Source of the DNA: an uncultured Eubacterium sp.
GTDB lineage: Bacteria > Bacillota > Clostridia > Lachnospirales > Lachnospiraceae
Reading direction: 5' to 3'
Length of the DNA stretch: 64,000 nt
Assembly: GCA_910584595.1 (NCBI GenBank)
Contig: CAJUBQ010000006.1
Span: forward strand, 27,944 to 91,943
Shown here piece after piece: positions 24,868 to 34,142 of the stretch (position 1 is the first letter of the stretch; every line of letters begins with the position of its first letter). The translations under genes were made by a program, and so were the position numbers. The notes beneath the pieces were generated by a model that worked only from the letters and a program-made list of their open reading frames with translations, made no database searches and was not told where the DNA came from.

Positions 24868-26613
24868 TCATCCGTTATTCTGTTTTTTTAATAATTCAAA
24901 AAATTCCTCCTGCGGCATAGGTTTTGCATAAAAATAGCCCTGTACCTGATCGCAGCCGATGCTTTTTAAAAGTTCAATCTGTTCTTTTGTCTCAACGCCT
25001 TCTGCCAAAAGACCTAAATCCAGCTTATTAACCATTCCGGCTACCTGTTCTAAAATCAGCCTCCCTTTGCCGGAAACCATCATATTTTCCATAAATTTTT
25101 TGTCCAGCTTAATGACATCAAACGGTGTTTCCAAAAGAATGTTCAGCGAAGAATAGCCGCTGCCAAAATCATCCATCAGCAAAGTAAATCCTTCTTCTTT
25201 TAACTGCAGTACTTTCATGCTGATCTGCTGCGTGTCTGCCGATTCTGTAATTTCCAGTTCCAGCATTCCTTTTGGAATCGCATATTTTTCAATGAGCCCG
25301 TCTAACACCTCGATGCATTCATTATCTAACAAGTGCACTCTGGATACGTTTACGGATATCGGGCACGATTGAAATCCTGCCTGCGCACATTTTTTCAAAA
25401 AACGGCAGGCTTCTTCCCATATGTAATAATCTACTTTTTTAATAAAGCCGTTTTCCTCTATAATTGGAATAAACTGATCCGGATAAATCATGCCGCGCTC
25501 TGGATTTTTCCAGCGCACTAACGCCTCTGCGCCGATGATTTCATTTTTGGCTATGCTGTATTTCGGCTGCAAATACATCATAAATTGTCGTTCTGTAATA
25601 GCCGTCTGCATATTTTCTTCGATAAACTTGCGGTTATACAAAGATTCTTTATACTGCTCTTTATAAAATGTTATATTTGTCAGTATATTTTTCTTGACAG
25701 CTTTTCTTGCCATTGCCGCCCGGTCTTCCATTTGGCGCAGCTCCATCTCCTTGTCTTCTACGACATATACGCCATAGGACATCTGCAGCTTAATGTTTTT
25801 ATAATTGCTGATTTTGGAATCCAAACTATGAATCCATGAGGTCAGTTCGTTGTCTTTGTCAAATTCCATCACAACCATAAACACGTCGCTGCGCAAATTG
25901 ACAAAAAATTGATGTTCCAGACAGGTTTCTCTCAATGTACGTATGACAAAGTCCAGAATTTCATCCCCGAATTTTTCACCGTACAGATCATTGATGATTT
26001 TAAATTTGCGGATATCAAACTGAATAAACGCGATTTCCCGGGAAGTTGAAAAAATCAGCTCGCTGACCTGCCTGCGGAACGTGCGTACTCTGCCCATTCT
26101 TTTGATTACGCTTTGCATTTCATTATCCGGAATATCTGCCAGATCGATACTGCTTTCTCTGATATCCTTTAAGTAATCTGCCAGCATTTGTTCTAAAATT
26201 CCAATCGCAGCGTGCAGCGCTCTCGGACATTTTTGAAGTATCAGCCCTTCCTTGCGGATGACAGCCATCTCTGCAGGCTTAGATACGTCTTTACCCAAAA
26301 TATCCCGGCAATTCATATCACCGTTCATTTTCTGCCTGAATGCCTGAATAAAGGCATCTGTTTTCTGATTGCCATATACTTCCAGCTCCCGATCCTGAGA
26401 ATCATAAAAACCAAGCGCCATCCCAAGCACCATGAGCGATGCTGTAATACATCCGCAAATGCTTCCCTGCCGCATTCCTGCCCCAAAGCACGTACTGATT
26501 TTAAATGCAGTCTTAAGATCCAGTCCCAAATCTTCTGCAAACGCCCCAAATAATGCCTGGGAACAATGATATTGCTGATGAAGCAACTGTTCCGCTTTTT
26601 CTACATGTGTCAT
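24868..26613 (-). CDS. C_GCAxxG_C_C domain fused to degenerate GGDEF and intact EAL domains
   Basis: The 581-residue protein has three parts. Residues 1-140 match the C_GCAxxG_C_C family of putative redox-active proteins (CSQALFGAFAEDLGL, GAGMRQGSICGCITASLMVLG, then Cys at DMNC and QKCP). Residues ~175-315 have a GGDEF fold, but the signature is replaced by RSDVFMV, so cyclase activity is unlikely. Residues ~335-580 are an EAL domain with EALVRW, ELEITES and DDFGSGYSSL intact, so a cyclic-di-GMP phosphodiesterase is predicted. No membrane segment is present. The ATG at 26613 is chosen over a GTG at 26646 because the domain starts directly after it. The redox domain could gate c-di-GMP turnover. 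Confidence 0.85.
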   Translation of the reverse strand: MTHVEKAEQLLHQQYHCSQALFGAFAEDLGLDLKTAFKISTCFGAGMRQGSICGCITASLMVLGMALGFYDSQDRELEVYGNQKTDAFIQAFRQKMNGDMNCRDILGKDVSKPAEMAVIRKEGLILQKCPRALHAAIGILEQMLADYLKDIRESSIDLADIPDNEMQSVIKRMGRVRTFRRQVSELIFSTSREIAFIQFDIRKFKIINDLYGEKFGDEILDFVIRTLRETCLEHQFFVNLRSDVFMVVMEFDKDNELTSWIHSLDSKISNYKNIKLQMSYGVYVVEDKEMELRQMEDRAAMARKAVKKNILTNITFYKEQYKESLYNRKFIEENMQTAITERQFMMYLQPKYSIAKNEIIGAEALVRWKNPERGMIYPDQFIPIIEENGFIKKVDYYIWEEACRFLKKCAQAGFQSCPISVNVSRVHLLDNECIEVLDGLIEKYAIPKGMLELEITESADTQQISMKVLQLKEEGFTLLMDDFGSGYSSLNILLETPFDVIKLDKKFMENMMVSGKGRLILEQVAGMVNKLDLGLLAEGVETKEQIELLKSIGCDQVQGYFYAKPMPQEEFFELLKKQNNG

Positions 26614-26916
26614 TCCATACCCCACTTTTGCTGTCTGCAAGACCACCCTTTAAAATGGCTGCGGACTCGCCGAACTATCATTCTATCAGTGCAAAAAGCC
26701 TGTATCACTATACTATCAAAAAACAGGTAAAATGTGAAGTGTTAATTATGGAATAATTTGGAACAATTAGAAAAATATTTTGGAATATTCTTACCAAAAT
26801 TACTTGCGATATAGCGCAAAATTTGTAATAATAGTAGCAATAGTATCAGAGCATGTTTGAAAGGGCTGGGCAAATTTTTCAGGCAGAGCTTTGAAAGTAA
26901 AGGAGTATAGATCTGC
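26614..26916. promoter_or_regulatory. Divergent intergenic region with candidate degV promoter
   Basis: This 303-bp AT-rich gap separates the minus-strand EAL gene from degV. TTGCGA (26804-26809) with AATAAT (26827-26832) gives a 17-bp spacer and is the best + strand promoter candidate. GAGCATGTTTGAA at 26849 resembles the palindromic-repeat terminus but has no partner arm. No gene is seen. Confidence 0.4.
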
Positions 26917-27789
26917 ATGGAAAAAACAGCAGTTGTAACGGACAGTAATTCGGGAATATCACAGGAAAAAGCAAAAAAATACGGTGTTTTTGTATTGCCA
27001 ATGCCGTTTTATATTGATGATGAGCTTTATCTGGAAGGACAGACGATTACGCATGAAGAATTTTTCAGAAAACAAAAAGATGGCAGTGTCATTTATACGT
27101 CACAGCCCAATCCCTATGATGTCACACAGCTTTGGGAAGAAGCGCTAAAGGAGTATGAGGAGCTTATTTATATTCCCATGTCAAGCGGGCTAAGCGGTTC
27201 CTGTGATACGGCAATGGCATTGTCAAAGCAATATGCAGGCAGGGTTGTTGTCGCAGATTTGGGACGTGTTTCCGTGACCCAGAAATTAGCAGTGTTGGAA
27301 GCTCGTAAAATGGCACAGCAGGGATTTGGTGCGCTGGAGATCAGCAGCCGGCTGCAATTTGTAAAAAATGAATGCATTATTTATTTAACAGTGGATAATT
27401 TGAAATATTTAAAACAAAGCGGAAGAATTTCTGCAAGTTCTGCTATGCTTGGAAGCGTATTGAATATTAAACCGCTGCTTTATTTACAGGGAGAGAAAGT
27501 GGAAGCAGCGGAAAAAGTGCGGGGTGATAAAGCGGTCCGCAGGAAAATGATGCAGGCGGTACAACGGGATATCACAGAGCGCTTTCACGCAGCTTCCATT
27601 GGCGAATTTTATCTTGCGGCTGCAGCCAGTATGCCGCCAGAGGATGCAAAGAAACTGAAAGAAAGCTTTGAGGATTATTTTCAAACATCCTGCAGTATGG
27701 CGTCGATCCCATTGAGTATTGCAACACATCTTGGCTATGGCGCGTATGGCCTTGCAATTATTCGTAAAATGGAAAAAACAGACAGATGA
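26917..27789 (+). CDS. DegV family fatty-acid-binding protein
   Basis: DegV/FakB-type proteins bind a fatty acid in their core. In Firmicutes FakB presents it to the kinase FakA for phosphorylation. The 290-residue product shows TDSNSGISQEKAKKYGV, YTSQPNPYDV, PMSSGLSGSCDTA and the KYLKQSGRIS region followed by LNIKPLL, all typical. No fakA is in the window. AAAGGAG precedes the ATG at 26917. It is followed by the Cys-repeat gene 40 bp later. Confidence 0.93.
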   Translation: MEKTAVVTDSNSGISQEKAKKYGVFVLPMPFYIDDELYLEGQTITHEEFFRKQKDGSVIYTSQPNPYDVTQLWEEALKEYEELIYIPMSSGLSGSCDTAMALSKQYAGRVVVADLGRVSVTQKLAVLEARKMAQQGFGALEISSRLQFVKNECIIYLTVDNLKYLKQSGRISASSAMLGSVLNIKPLLYLQGEKVEAAEKVRGDKAVRRKMMQAVQRDITERFHAASIGEFYLAAAASMPPEDAKKLKESFEDYFQTSCSMASIPLSIATHLGYGAYGLAIIRKMEKTDR

Positions 27790-27829
27790 ATGAAATATAC
27801 TTGTTGAGACAGTAAAGAGGACTGGAATT

Positions 27830-28117
27830 ATGGAAAATAAATTTTGCTTTTTAAAGGGGATTGTAGAGTGTGATTCAGGAAGAATTCAAGACTGCAATAA
27901 TAAGCGGACAGTAACTTGTCCATTAGAGGAAGAAAAATCAAGCGAGAAAGGCAAAAAAAAGGCTGTAAAAAAAGAACATAAAAAAGAGGGAAAAAAAGAG
28001 AATCAGAAAGAAAATAAAAAGCAGGCATTTTGTTATTTAAACGGCCTGGTAGATTGCAGTGCAGGACGTGTTCAGGACTGCAATATTAAACGGGTAGAAA
28101 AGTGCCCGTTAGATTAG
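27830..28117 (+). CDS. Small duplicated C-x7-C-x7-C-x7-C protein
   Basis: The 95-residue protein is not one I can name. It consists of two homologous ~28-residue units joined by a Lys/Glu-rich linker of about 35 residues. Unit 1 has Cys6, Cys14, Cys22 and Cys30; unit 2 repeats the exact spacing and most residues (FCYLNGLVDCSAGRVQDC compared with FCFLKGIVECDSGRIQDC). Four cysteines every eight residues in each unit suggest one metal site or two disulfides per unit. No signal peptide is seen, so a cytosolic metal-binding role is more likely. A GAGGA-like site precedes the ATG, and the next gene follows after 13 bp. Confidence 0.78.
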   Translation: MENKFCFLKGIVECDSGRIQDCNNKRTVTCPLEEEKSSEKGKKKAVKKEHKKEGKKENQKENKKQAFCYLNGLVDCSAGRVQDCNIKRVEKCPLD

Positions 28118-28130
28118 GAGTGGAGGAAAA

Positions 28131-30527
28131 ATGTCACAGATCATAAAAAGGTTGTTTGTGGTATCGGCAGTGTGTATGAGCCTTTCTGTCGGATTTACGC
28201 AAAAAGTTTCTGCAGCAGTCAGGACATCCATGGATGATATACAGGAAATGGAGGAACTGTCTGGCTATGTCCGTACAGGAACAACGGCAGATCTGCCGGC
28301 TCCGGACGAGGTAACACAGGAAAAGATCACTTACAATTCGGTGACGCTTAAATGGAGCAGCGTGCAGAATGCTTATGGATATCAGGTTTCATATGCGAAA
28401 AAGGATGAGGGGGAGTATATCGTTGCAGGCACGACAAAGGCAGACGTGTTGACTTATAAATGCAAAGGGCTTGTGACGGGAACGCAGTATGATTTTCGTA
28501 TCTGCGCTCTGGACGAAAACGGAAATGCAGGAAATGAAGTCTCCATCGAGGCGCTGCCATATTTAAAGAAAACAAAGTTTACGAATGTTGCAACACCGCA
28601 AATGAAGAAAGTTTTGCTGGAATGGAAAAAGGCGTCCGGGGCGATGAACTATGAGCTGTATCGCAAGACGGCAGAGCAGGAAGCGTATGAGCTTCTTGCC
28701 GTTACAGCCGAAACCGTTTATACGGATGAGGCCGTTACAGCCGGCGAAAGCTATTCTTATCAGGTACGTGCAATTCGGGATGAGAATGGAAAGGCTGCGC
28801 AGGCCAAATTTTCAGATCCGGCGACAGTGCAGCTGTCCTCGGCAGCAATGCAGTTTGAAAGCTGTGAAGCGGTGGATTACCGTTCGGTAAAGCTGACCTG
28901 GCAGCAGGATCCGGCTGTATCCGGTTATTATATTTACCGCAGCGTGAAAGAAAACGGGACTTATCGGAAGATCAAAACGATCAACGGGAATCACCTCTTA
29001 AGCTATACGGATTCCAAAATCGTACCCGGTAAAAAATTTTTTTATAAAATATGTACATATTCTAAGAAGGGGCAGTCAGTAGTTACCGGCGATCAGTCGC
29101 AGGCTGTACAGGCACAGACGCAGGCAGAAGGTCCGCAGCTTGTAAGCGTAAAAACAAATATCGGAAACCGAAGCTTGTCATTGGAATGGAAAAAATCAGC
29201 AAATGTCTCCGGCTATCGGATATACCGAAGCGTTTATCCGGATAAAGGATTTGCCAGGATCAAAGATTTAGACAGCGGGACATTTGTAGGCTATGAAGAC
29301 CGTTCTGTAATACCGGGCGGGACTTATTATTATCGAATTAAAGGCGTTTATGTGAATGGGGCATATAAAGGACTGAGCAGTCCGAGCAGTTCTCTGGAAG
29401 GAAATGTCACGCCGTGTGCGCCAATTGGCCTTACGATCACACAGACCGGAGAAGATACGCTGCAGATAAACTGGGATCTGACCATTGGAGCATCCTGCTA
29501 CAATTTGTACCGTACGGATGCGCCTGATAAAGAATATAGCTGTATTGCACAAGGACTTACCGATACAGCATATGCTGACTCCGGTATGCAGGACGGCAGG
29601 ACTTATTATTATCGGGTATCTGCAGTCGGTGCCGCCGGTGAAGGTATCAAATGTCATGCAGTCAGTTACACGGTAGGCGGTATTTCGTTGAATACACGAA
29701 CGCTCAAATTATGTGTGGGGGTGACCAAACCACTGAAAGCATCTGCGTTTTTGCAAGGTGAGGTGGAATGGTCGTCTGCGAATACAGACATTGCCCGGGT
29801 AGATGATGAAGGGAATGTGACAGGGATTGCATATGGAACAACAAACATAACAGCTGAGGCAGATGGGCAAAGCGCATCGGCAATTATATCTGTAACGCCG
29901 GGAAATAAAAACGGGATTGATGTATCCAGATGGCAGGAAGATATTGACTGGCGCCGTGTGAAAAACTCCGGTGTAGAGTTTGCTTTTTTGCGTATCAGTA
30001 ACCATAATCTGGCGGATTATACATTTGAGACCAAGTATCAGAATGCGTTTTCCGTAGGGATGCCAATGGGAGTCTACTGTTACAGCCGGGCCAAAACAGT
30101 GGAGGAAGCGAAGGAAGAAGCGCGTATTGTGCTGGAAATTTTAAATGGACGAAAACTGGATTATCCGATTGCGTTTGATCTGGAAGATGCGGTGCATAAA
30201 TCAAAAACGATGAAAAAAGAAACCTTGCATCAAATGATTGAAGCATTTAAACAGGTTGTGGAAGACGCCGGATATCAATTTGTGCTGTATAGCTATGTAA
30301 CCTTTTTAAATTCTTACTTAGATCGGACAAAGCTGGACGGTATTGACCTTTGGGTAGCGCGTTATCGAAATGTTTCCTTAGGTACCGGATATCAAGGAAC
30401 CGGAAATATTAAATACTGGCAGTATAACAGTGGACAATACAATGGTTCCAATTCACAGGTGGATGGGATTACAAAAGATACCGGCGAGCTGGTGTCAGTA
30501 GATGTAAATGTAGAATATGAGAATTAG
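28131..30527 (+). CDS. Secreted GH25 lysozyme with five fibronectin type III-like domains and a Big2 domain
   Basis: The 798-residue protein has a signal peptide (about 1-29, ending in VSA). Five FnIII-like modules follow to about residue 515, recognisable by recurring SGYYIYRS, GTYYYRI and GRTYYYRVS strands. A bacterial Ig-like Big2 domain (about 517-593; WSSANTDIARVDDEGNVTGI) comes next, then a C-terminal GH25 domain starting GIDVSRWQ near 595, with the catalytic acid pair in AFDLED. GH25 enzymes hydrolyse MurNAc-GlcNAc bonds in peptidoglycan. No sortase motif or choline repeat is seen, so wall retention may rely on the FnIII array. GGAGGAAAA precedes the ATG. Confidence 0.92.
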   Translation: MSQIIKRLFVVSAVCMSLSVGFTQKVSAAVRTSMDDIQEMEELSGYVRTGTTADLPAPDEVTQEKITYNSVTLKWSSVQNAYGYQVSYAKKDEGEYIVAGTTKADVLTYKCKGLVTGTQYDFRICALDENGNAGNEVSIEALPYLKKTKFTNVATPQMKKVLLEWKKASGAMNYELYRKTAEQEAYELLAVTAETVYTDEAVTAGESYSYQVRAIRDENGKAAQAKFSDPATVQLSSAAMQFESCEAVDYRSVKLTWQQDPAVSGYYIYRSVKENGTYRKIKTINGNHLLSYTDSKIVPGKKFFYKICTYSKKGQSVVTGDQSQAVQAQTQAEGPQLVSVKTNIGNRSLSLEWKKSANVSGYRIYRSVYPDKGFARIKDLDSGTFVGYEDRSVIPGGTYYYRIKGVYVNGAYKGLSSPSSSLEGNVTPCAPIGLTITQTGEDTLQINWDLTIGASCYNLYRTDAPDKEYSCIAQGLTDTAYADSGMQDGRTYYYRVSAVGAAGEGIKCHAVSYTVGGISLNTRTLKLCVGVTKPLKASAFLQGEVEWSSANTDIARVDDEGNVTGIAYGTTNITAEADGQSASAIISVTPGNKNGIDVSRWQEDIDWRRVKNSGVEFAFLRISNHNLADYTFETKYQNAFSVGMPMGVYCYSRAKTVEEAKEEARIVLEILNGRKLDYPIAFDLEDAVHKSKTMKKETLHQMIEAFKQVVEDAGYQFVLYSYVTFLNSYLDRTKLDGIDLWVARYRNVSLGTGYQGTGNIKYWQYNSGQYNGSNSQVDGITKDTGELVSVDVNVEYEN

Positions 30528-30563
30528 CTGAAATGAAATGCATTCCGGCATAGGGGATAACAG

Positions 30564-31349
30564 ATGGAAATTGCAAAATGTGACCGGCCCATTGGAGTAT
30601 TTGATTCTGGTATGGGCGGAATCAGTGTATTAAAAGAACTGTATAAAATTATGCCGCAGGAGCAGTATATTTATTTTGGAGATTCTAAAAATGCACCTTA
30701 TGGAACAAGGCCGTTGGAAGAGATTCGCAGGCTGACGATTGCAAATGTGGAATTATTGCTGGAACAGGGCGCAAAAGGCATTGTGGTCGCCTGTAATACG
30801 GCTACGGCAGCAGCAGTGCGCATTTTGCGTGGAATGTATCCGGAGATTCCATTAGTCGGTATCGAACCGGCAATAAAGCCTGCAGCTTTGCAGCCGGGGC
30901 ATCCTACGATACTCGTAATGGCGACGCCAATGACGATTCAGGGGGACAAGTATCGGAATCTGATGATGCAGTACGAACAGAAGGCAGATATTATAGGGCT
31001 GCCATGCCCCGGATTGATGGAGTTTGTCGAGACAGGAAATACGGAAGGGGAAGATTTAAAAGTCTTTCTGGAAAATCTGCTGGCGCCATATTTGCGGGAA
31101 ATTGATTCGATTGTGCTTGGATGTACGCATTATCCGTTTGTACGCAGGCTGATACAGGAGATTGCAGGAGAGCGGGTTCGTATTTTTGACGGCGGAAATG
31201 GTACGGCGAGAGAGATGCGCAGAAGGCTGGATGAAGCAGGGTTATTGTCTGCGCGTACAGGCAGGGGGAGTGTGAAATTTGAAAACAGTCTGGCAACGGA
31301 GGAAGAAATTGAATTAAGCAGAACATTATTCCAAAAAAATTTGCTTTAG
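30564..31349 (+). CDS. murI: Glutamate racemase
   Basis: MurI converts L- to D-glutamate for peptidoglycan with two catalytic cysteines. The 261-residue protein has FDSGMGGISVLKEL and YFGDSKNAPYG, the first cysteine in VVACNTATAAA and the second in VLGCTHYPF. AGGGGATAACAG precedes the ATG. Its place between a GH25 lysozyme and a secreted transglutaminase-like gene gives the segment a cell-wall theme. Confidence 0.96.
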   Translation: MEIAKCDRPIGVFDSGMGGISVLKELYKIMPQEQYIYFGDSKNAPYGTRPLEEIRRLTIANVELLLEQGAKGIVVACNTATAAAVRILRGMYPEIPLVGIEPAIKPAALQPGHPTILVMATPMTIQGDKYRNLMMQYEQKADIIGLPCPGLMEFVETGNTEGEDLKVFLENLLAPYLREIDSIVLGCTHYPFVRRLIQEIAGERVRIFDGGNGTAREMRRRLDEAGLLSARTGRGSVKFENSLATEEEIELSRTLFQKNLL

Positions 31350-31403
31350 TTTCGTATTAAGTATTTATAAAAAGATATGTTGAACCAGAAAGGGATTGAA
31401 ACA

Positions 31404-32780
31404 ATGAATGCGAAACAACTGATCGCCAGTGGTATGGCAGCGCTGATGCTGGCAGGCGGCATTTTTGGAAATTCTGTACAGACACAGGCAGGTACGGCAA
31501 TAGACGAATATACAGCTGTTATGGAAAATATGCAGACCGAATATATACAGGTTGATGATCTTGCATATCGTGCAGGAAAGTTTTCCTTAAAAAGTATTCA
31601 GGTGGATGAAACGTATCAACTGTCTGAAAGCGTATGGGCGGATCAAGGCAGTGATTATTATTTCAGCTTATTGAGTACGGAAGAAAAGAAATTATATCTG
31701 AATCTGAAAAAGCAGGCGGACAGGTATATGACAGGAACAGAACAGTTTCAGATGACAGAGGTAAATCGGAATGGGGAAAATGTCCCGGTTTATATTTTGC
31801 CGCTCGTATCTTTCGAAGGTCTGTCTACCATACAGATGAAAAAAGTGTTTTACTGCTTTATGTTTGAGAATCCGCAGTATTATTTTATCAGAAATTCGGT
31901 GATTTATTCTGAAACAACGAATATGATGACAGTCGGATTGTATAAGGTATTTTCAGATGGAAATACGCGTGCGGAATATACTCGCCGTTTTGCAGAGCAG
32001 CTGCAAATCTGGGAGGAACAGGTGAATGCAGTGCAGACTCCGGTGGAAAAAGAGCTGCTCATTCATAAAATTGTCTGTGACTATGTAACTTATAATGAAA
32101 CGATGGAAGTTGGCGATCCGGATGATAAGCAGATGAGCCAGAGCTGTATCAGCGCGGTTTTATTTGAGAAAAAAACGGTATGTGCCGGATATGCACAGTT
32201 GTTTACCTTGTTATGCGGCCGGTCAGGGATTGAATGTGTAACAGTTACAAGTCCTGGTCATGCATGGAATAAAGTGCGCATGGGAAATATCTGGTATAAT
32301 GTGGACGCGACATGGAATGACTGCCGTGGAGATGATACATTTTTAAATGTATCAGATGAAGAGCTGCTCGCAGCAGATTCCGAGCTGCAAGAACATGTCC
32401 TTTCAGACGAATGGGCGGGAATAGCCCCATCCTGTACAGATGTATTTGACGCACAGGCAGCGAATCTTGCAGATATACAATCCAATATTACAGCTCCGGA
32501 TGCAGTTGTTGGGGAAATAGCTCTTGTAAATGAACAAGCCGGTAAGCTGAATGTCAGCTTTGTGCCAATGGACGGCTGTGATGGATATATGGTGCAGTAT
32601 GCATCCAATGGCGCCATGCTTCCGGCAGACAAAGCAGATATTGAAACGTCATCTTTTGTGATTGAAGGATTAAAAAGCGGGAAGGCTTATTATGTCAGGG
32701 TACGGCCTTACCGGTGGAACAGTAAAGGAGAAAAGCTGTACGGGACTTTTTCAAAGAAAGTGAAGGAGACAGTTTTGTAA
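31404..32780 (+). CDS. Secreted transglutaminase-like protein with C-terminal FnIII domain
   Basis: The 458-residue protein starts with a signal peptide (SGMAALMLAGGIFGNSVQTQAG). A transglutaminase-like core has the catalytic Cys in VCAGYAQLF, His in GHAWNKV and Asp in YNVDATWND. A short FnIII-like module closes the protein (YMVQYAS, KAYYVRVRPYR). Such exported proteins are predicted wall- or protein-processing enzymes; the substrate is unknown. The ATG at 31404 follows AGAAAGGGATTG and is preferred to one nine codons upstream. Its stop overlaps the next start by one base (TAATG). Confidence 0.85.
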   Translation: MNAKQLIASGMAALMLAGGIFGNSVQTQAGTAIDEYTAVMENMQTEYIQVDDLAYRAGKFSLKSIQVDETYQLSESVWADQGSDYYFSLLSTEEKKLYLNLKKQADRYMTGTEQFQMTEVNRNGENVPVYILPLVSFEGLSTIQMKKVFYCFMFENPQYYFIRNSVIYSETTNMMTVGLYKVFSDGNTRAEYTRRFAEQLQIWEEQVNAVQTPVEKELLIHKIVCDYVTYNETMEVGDPDDKQMSQSCISAVLFEKKTVCAGYAQLFTLLCGRSGIECVTVTSPGHAWNKVRMGNIWYNVDATWNDCRGDDTFLNVSDEELLAADSELQEHVLSDEWAGIAPSCTDVFDAQAANLADIQSNITAPDAVVGEIALVNEQAGKLNVSFVPMDGCDGYMVQYASNGAMLPADKADIETSSFVIEGLKSGKAYYVRVRPYRWNSKGEKLYGTFSKKVKETVL

Positions 32781-34039
32781 TGGCGAGAAAAAAGAAAAAA
32801 CAGGAAGTGATCCTGACACCCGAACAGCAGCGGGAAGCGGATTATCAAAAAGCTGTCAGACGTATGGAAGGTGCAGAAAAAATGCTGCAGCCTGAAGACC
32901 GTGTTCATATGTATAAAGAAGCTATTCAGATGTTTGAGCAGCTGGGCGATTATGAAGACAGTGAGGTACGTAAGAAACGCTGTAAAAAGCGTCTGCCTCT
33001 GGCGCGTCGGGAACATCGGGAGGAAGTCTATCAAACCGGTATGCAGATGAAAGCGGAGGCAAAAAGTTCGTCTGATTACGAGGCAGCTATTGCACAATTT
33101 CGCCGGTTAAGACGTGAATATAAAGATATACCGGATCAAATTGAAGAATGTAAGCGTCTTAGAGAGAGTGCGAAAAAAAAAGAACGAATAAGAAATGTTT
33201 GGAAAAAGCTTACCTTTGCAGCAATTTTTGCAACAGTTGTCGGGCTGGCCGTTTTTTTGTGTTCCCCGGCTGCATTTTATCTGGAAGGCAATCTTTTGAT
33301 GAGTATGCATGACTATGAGCGTGCAAATACAATTTTTGCAAAAAGCAAAGGATATAAGGATACGAAACAACGTGTACAGGAATGCAATTATCAAAGAGCC
33401 ATGCTTGCGGCGCAGAAGAAAGATTACAAAAAGGCAGTTAAGCTGCTGCATGATAAAGTCGGTAATTATAAAGATGCACTGAAACAAAAGGCACAGTTTG
33501 AAAGGAAGCTGCTTTCTCAGGCTGGTGTTGGTGATACGGTTACTTTTGGAACAGCAAAGTGGCTGGTGGCAGATCTTGCATCTGGTACGGAGAAGAAGAT
33601 TTTGCTGGTACGGAAAAAACCGATGAAAGCAAAAACTGTTTATCAGAATGCAGGTATGAGTGCGTTGTGGGAAACTTCAAAGATGCGGACATGGTTGAAT
33701 CAGGCGTTTTATGAGACATGTTTTTCTGCGTATGAACAGGAAGATATATTAGCGATAAACATCATTACGCCATCAAACAGTGTATATGGAACAAGCGGCG
33801 GAAATCAAACAACAGACCGGGTATTTTTGCTGGATGAAGAAGAGGCAGGACGATATAAAAAGCTGCTGCAGTCCGAAAACAATCAAAAAGCCTGGTGGCT
33901 GCGGACGCCTGGGAAAACGTCAGACAGCACAGCATTTGTATCCGCAGAAGGCGCGGTCATGCAATATGGATACGCAGCGGATTCAAAGGAGATGGCAGTA
34001 CGGCCGGCAGTCTGGGTAGAAACAGATTTGATTCCTTAA
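32780..34039 (+). CDS. Membrane protein with helical N-terminal repeats and C-terminal DUF6273-type domain
   Basis: The 419-residue protein begins with a very basic tail. Residues ~10-130 are TPR-like helices (YKEAIQMFEQLGDYEDS), and a single membrane segment lies at about 148-170. A second set of similar helical repeats (AMLAAQKKDYKKAVKLL) runs to about 240. The C-terminal ~170 residues match DUF6273 (MRTWLNQAFY, VFLLDEEEA, WWLRTPG, VRPAVWV), which occurs in surface proteins of Clostridia. Function is unknown. It is translationally coupled to the transglutaminase gene. Confidence 0.78.
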   Translation: MARKKKKQEVILTPEQQREADYQKAVRRMEGAEKMLQPEDRVHMYKEAIQMFEQLGDYEDSEVRKKRCKKRLPLARREHREEVYQTGMQMKAEAKSSSDYEAAIAQFRRLRREYKDIPDQIEECKRLRESAKKKERIRNVWKKLTFAAIFATVVGLAVFLCSPAAFYLEGNLLMSMHDYERANTIFAKSKGYKDTKQRVQECNYQRAMLAAQKKDYKKAVKLLHDKVGNYKDALKQKAQFERKLLSQAGVGDTVTFGTAKWLVADLASGTEKKILLVRKKPMKAKTVYQNAGMSALWETSKMRTWLNQAFYETCFSAYEQEDILAINIITPSNSVYGTSGGNQTTDRVFLLDEEEAGRYKKLLQSENNQKAWWLRTPGKTSDSTAFVSAEGAVMQYGYAADSKEMAVRPAVWVETDLIP

Positions 34040-34142
34040 TTTTGAAGAGCTATGAATGAACATTGTTTCCGGGAGACAGGACAGGCAGAATACGGAAAGG
34101 ATAGAAGGATGAAAGGATAAATTAAAGGAGAATTTGACGAAT

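Noticed and set aside
26849..26861. GAGCATGTTTGAA as a third end of the palindromic element
   Set aside because: Twelve of 13 bases match the terminus but no partner arm or further similarity follows; chance or an old remnant cannot be told apart.
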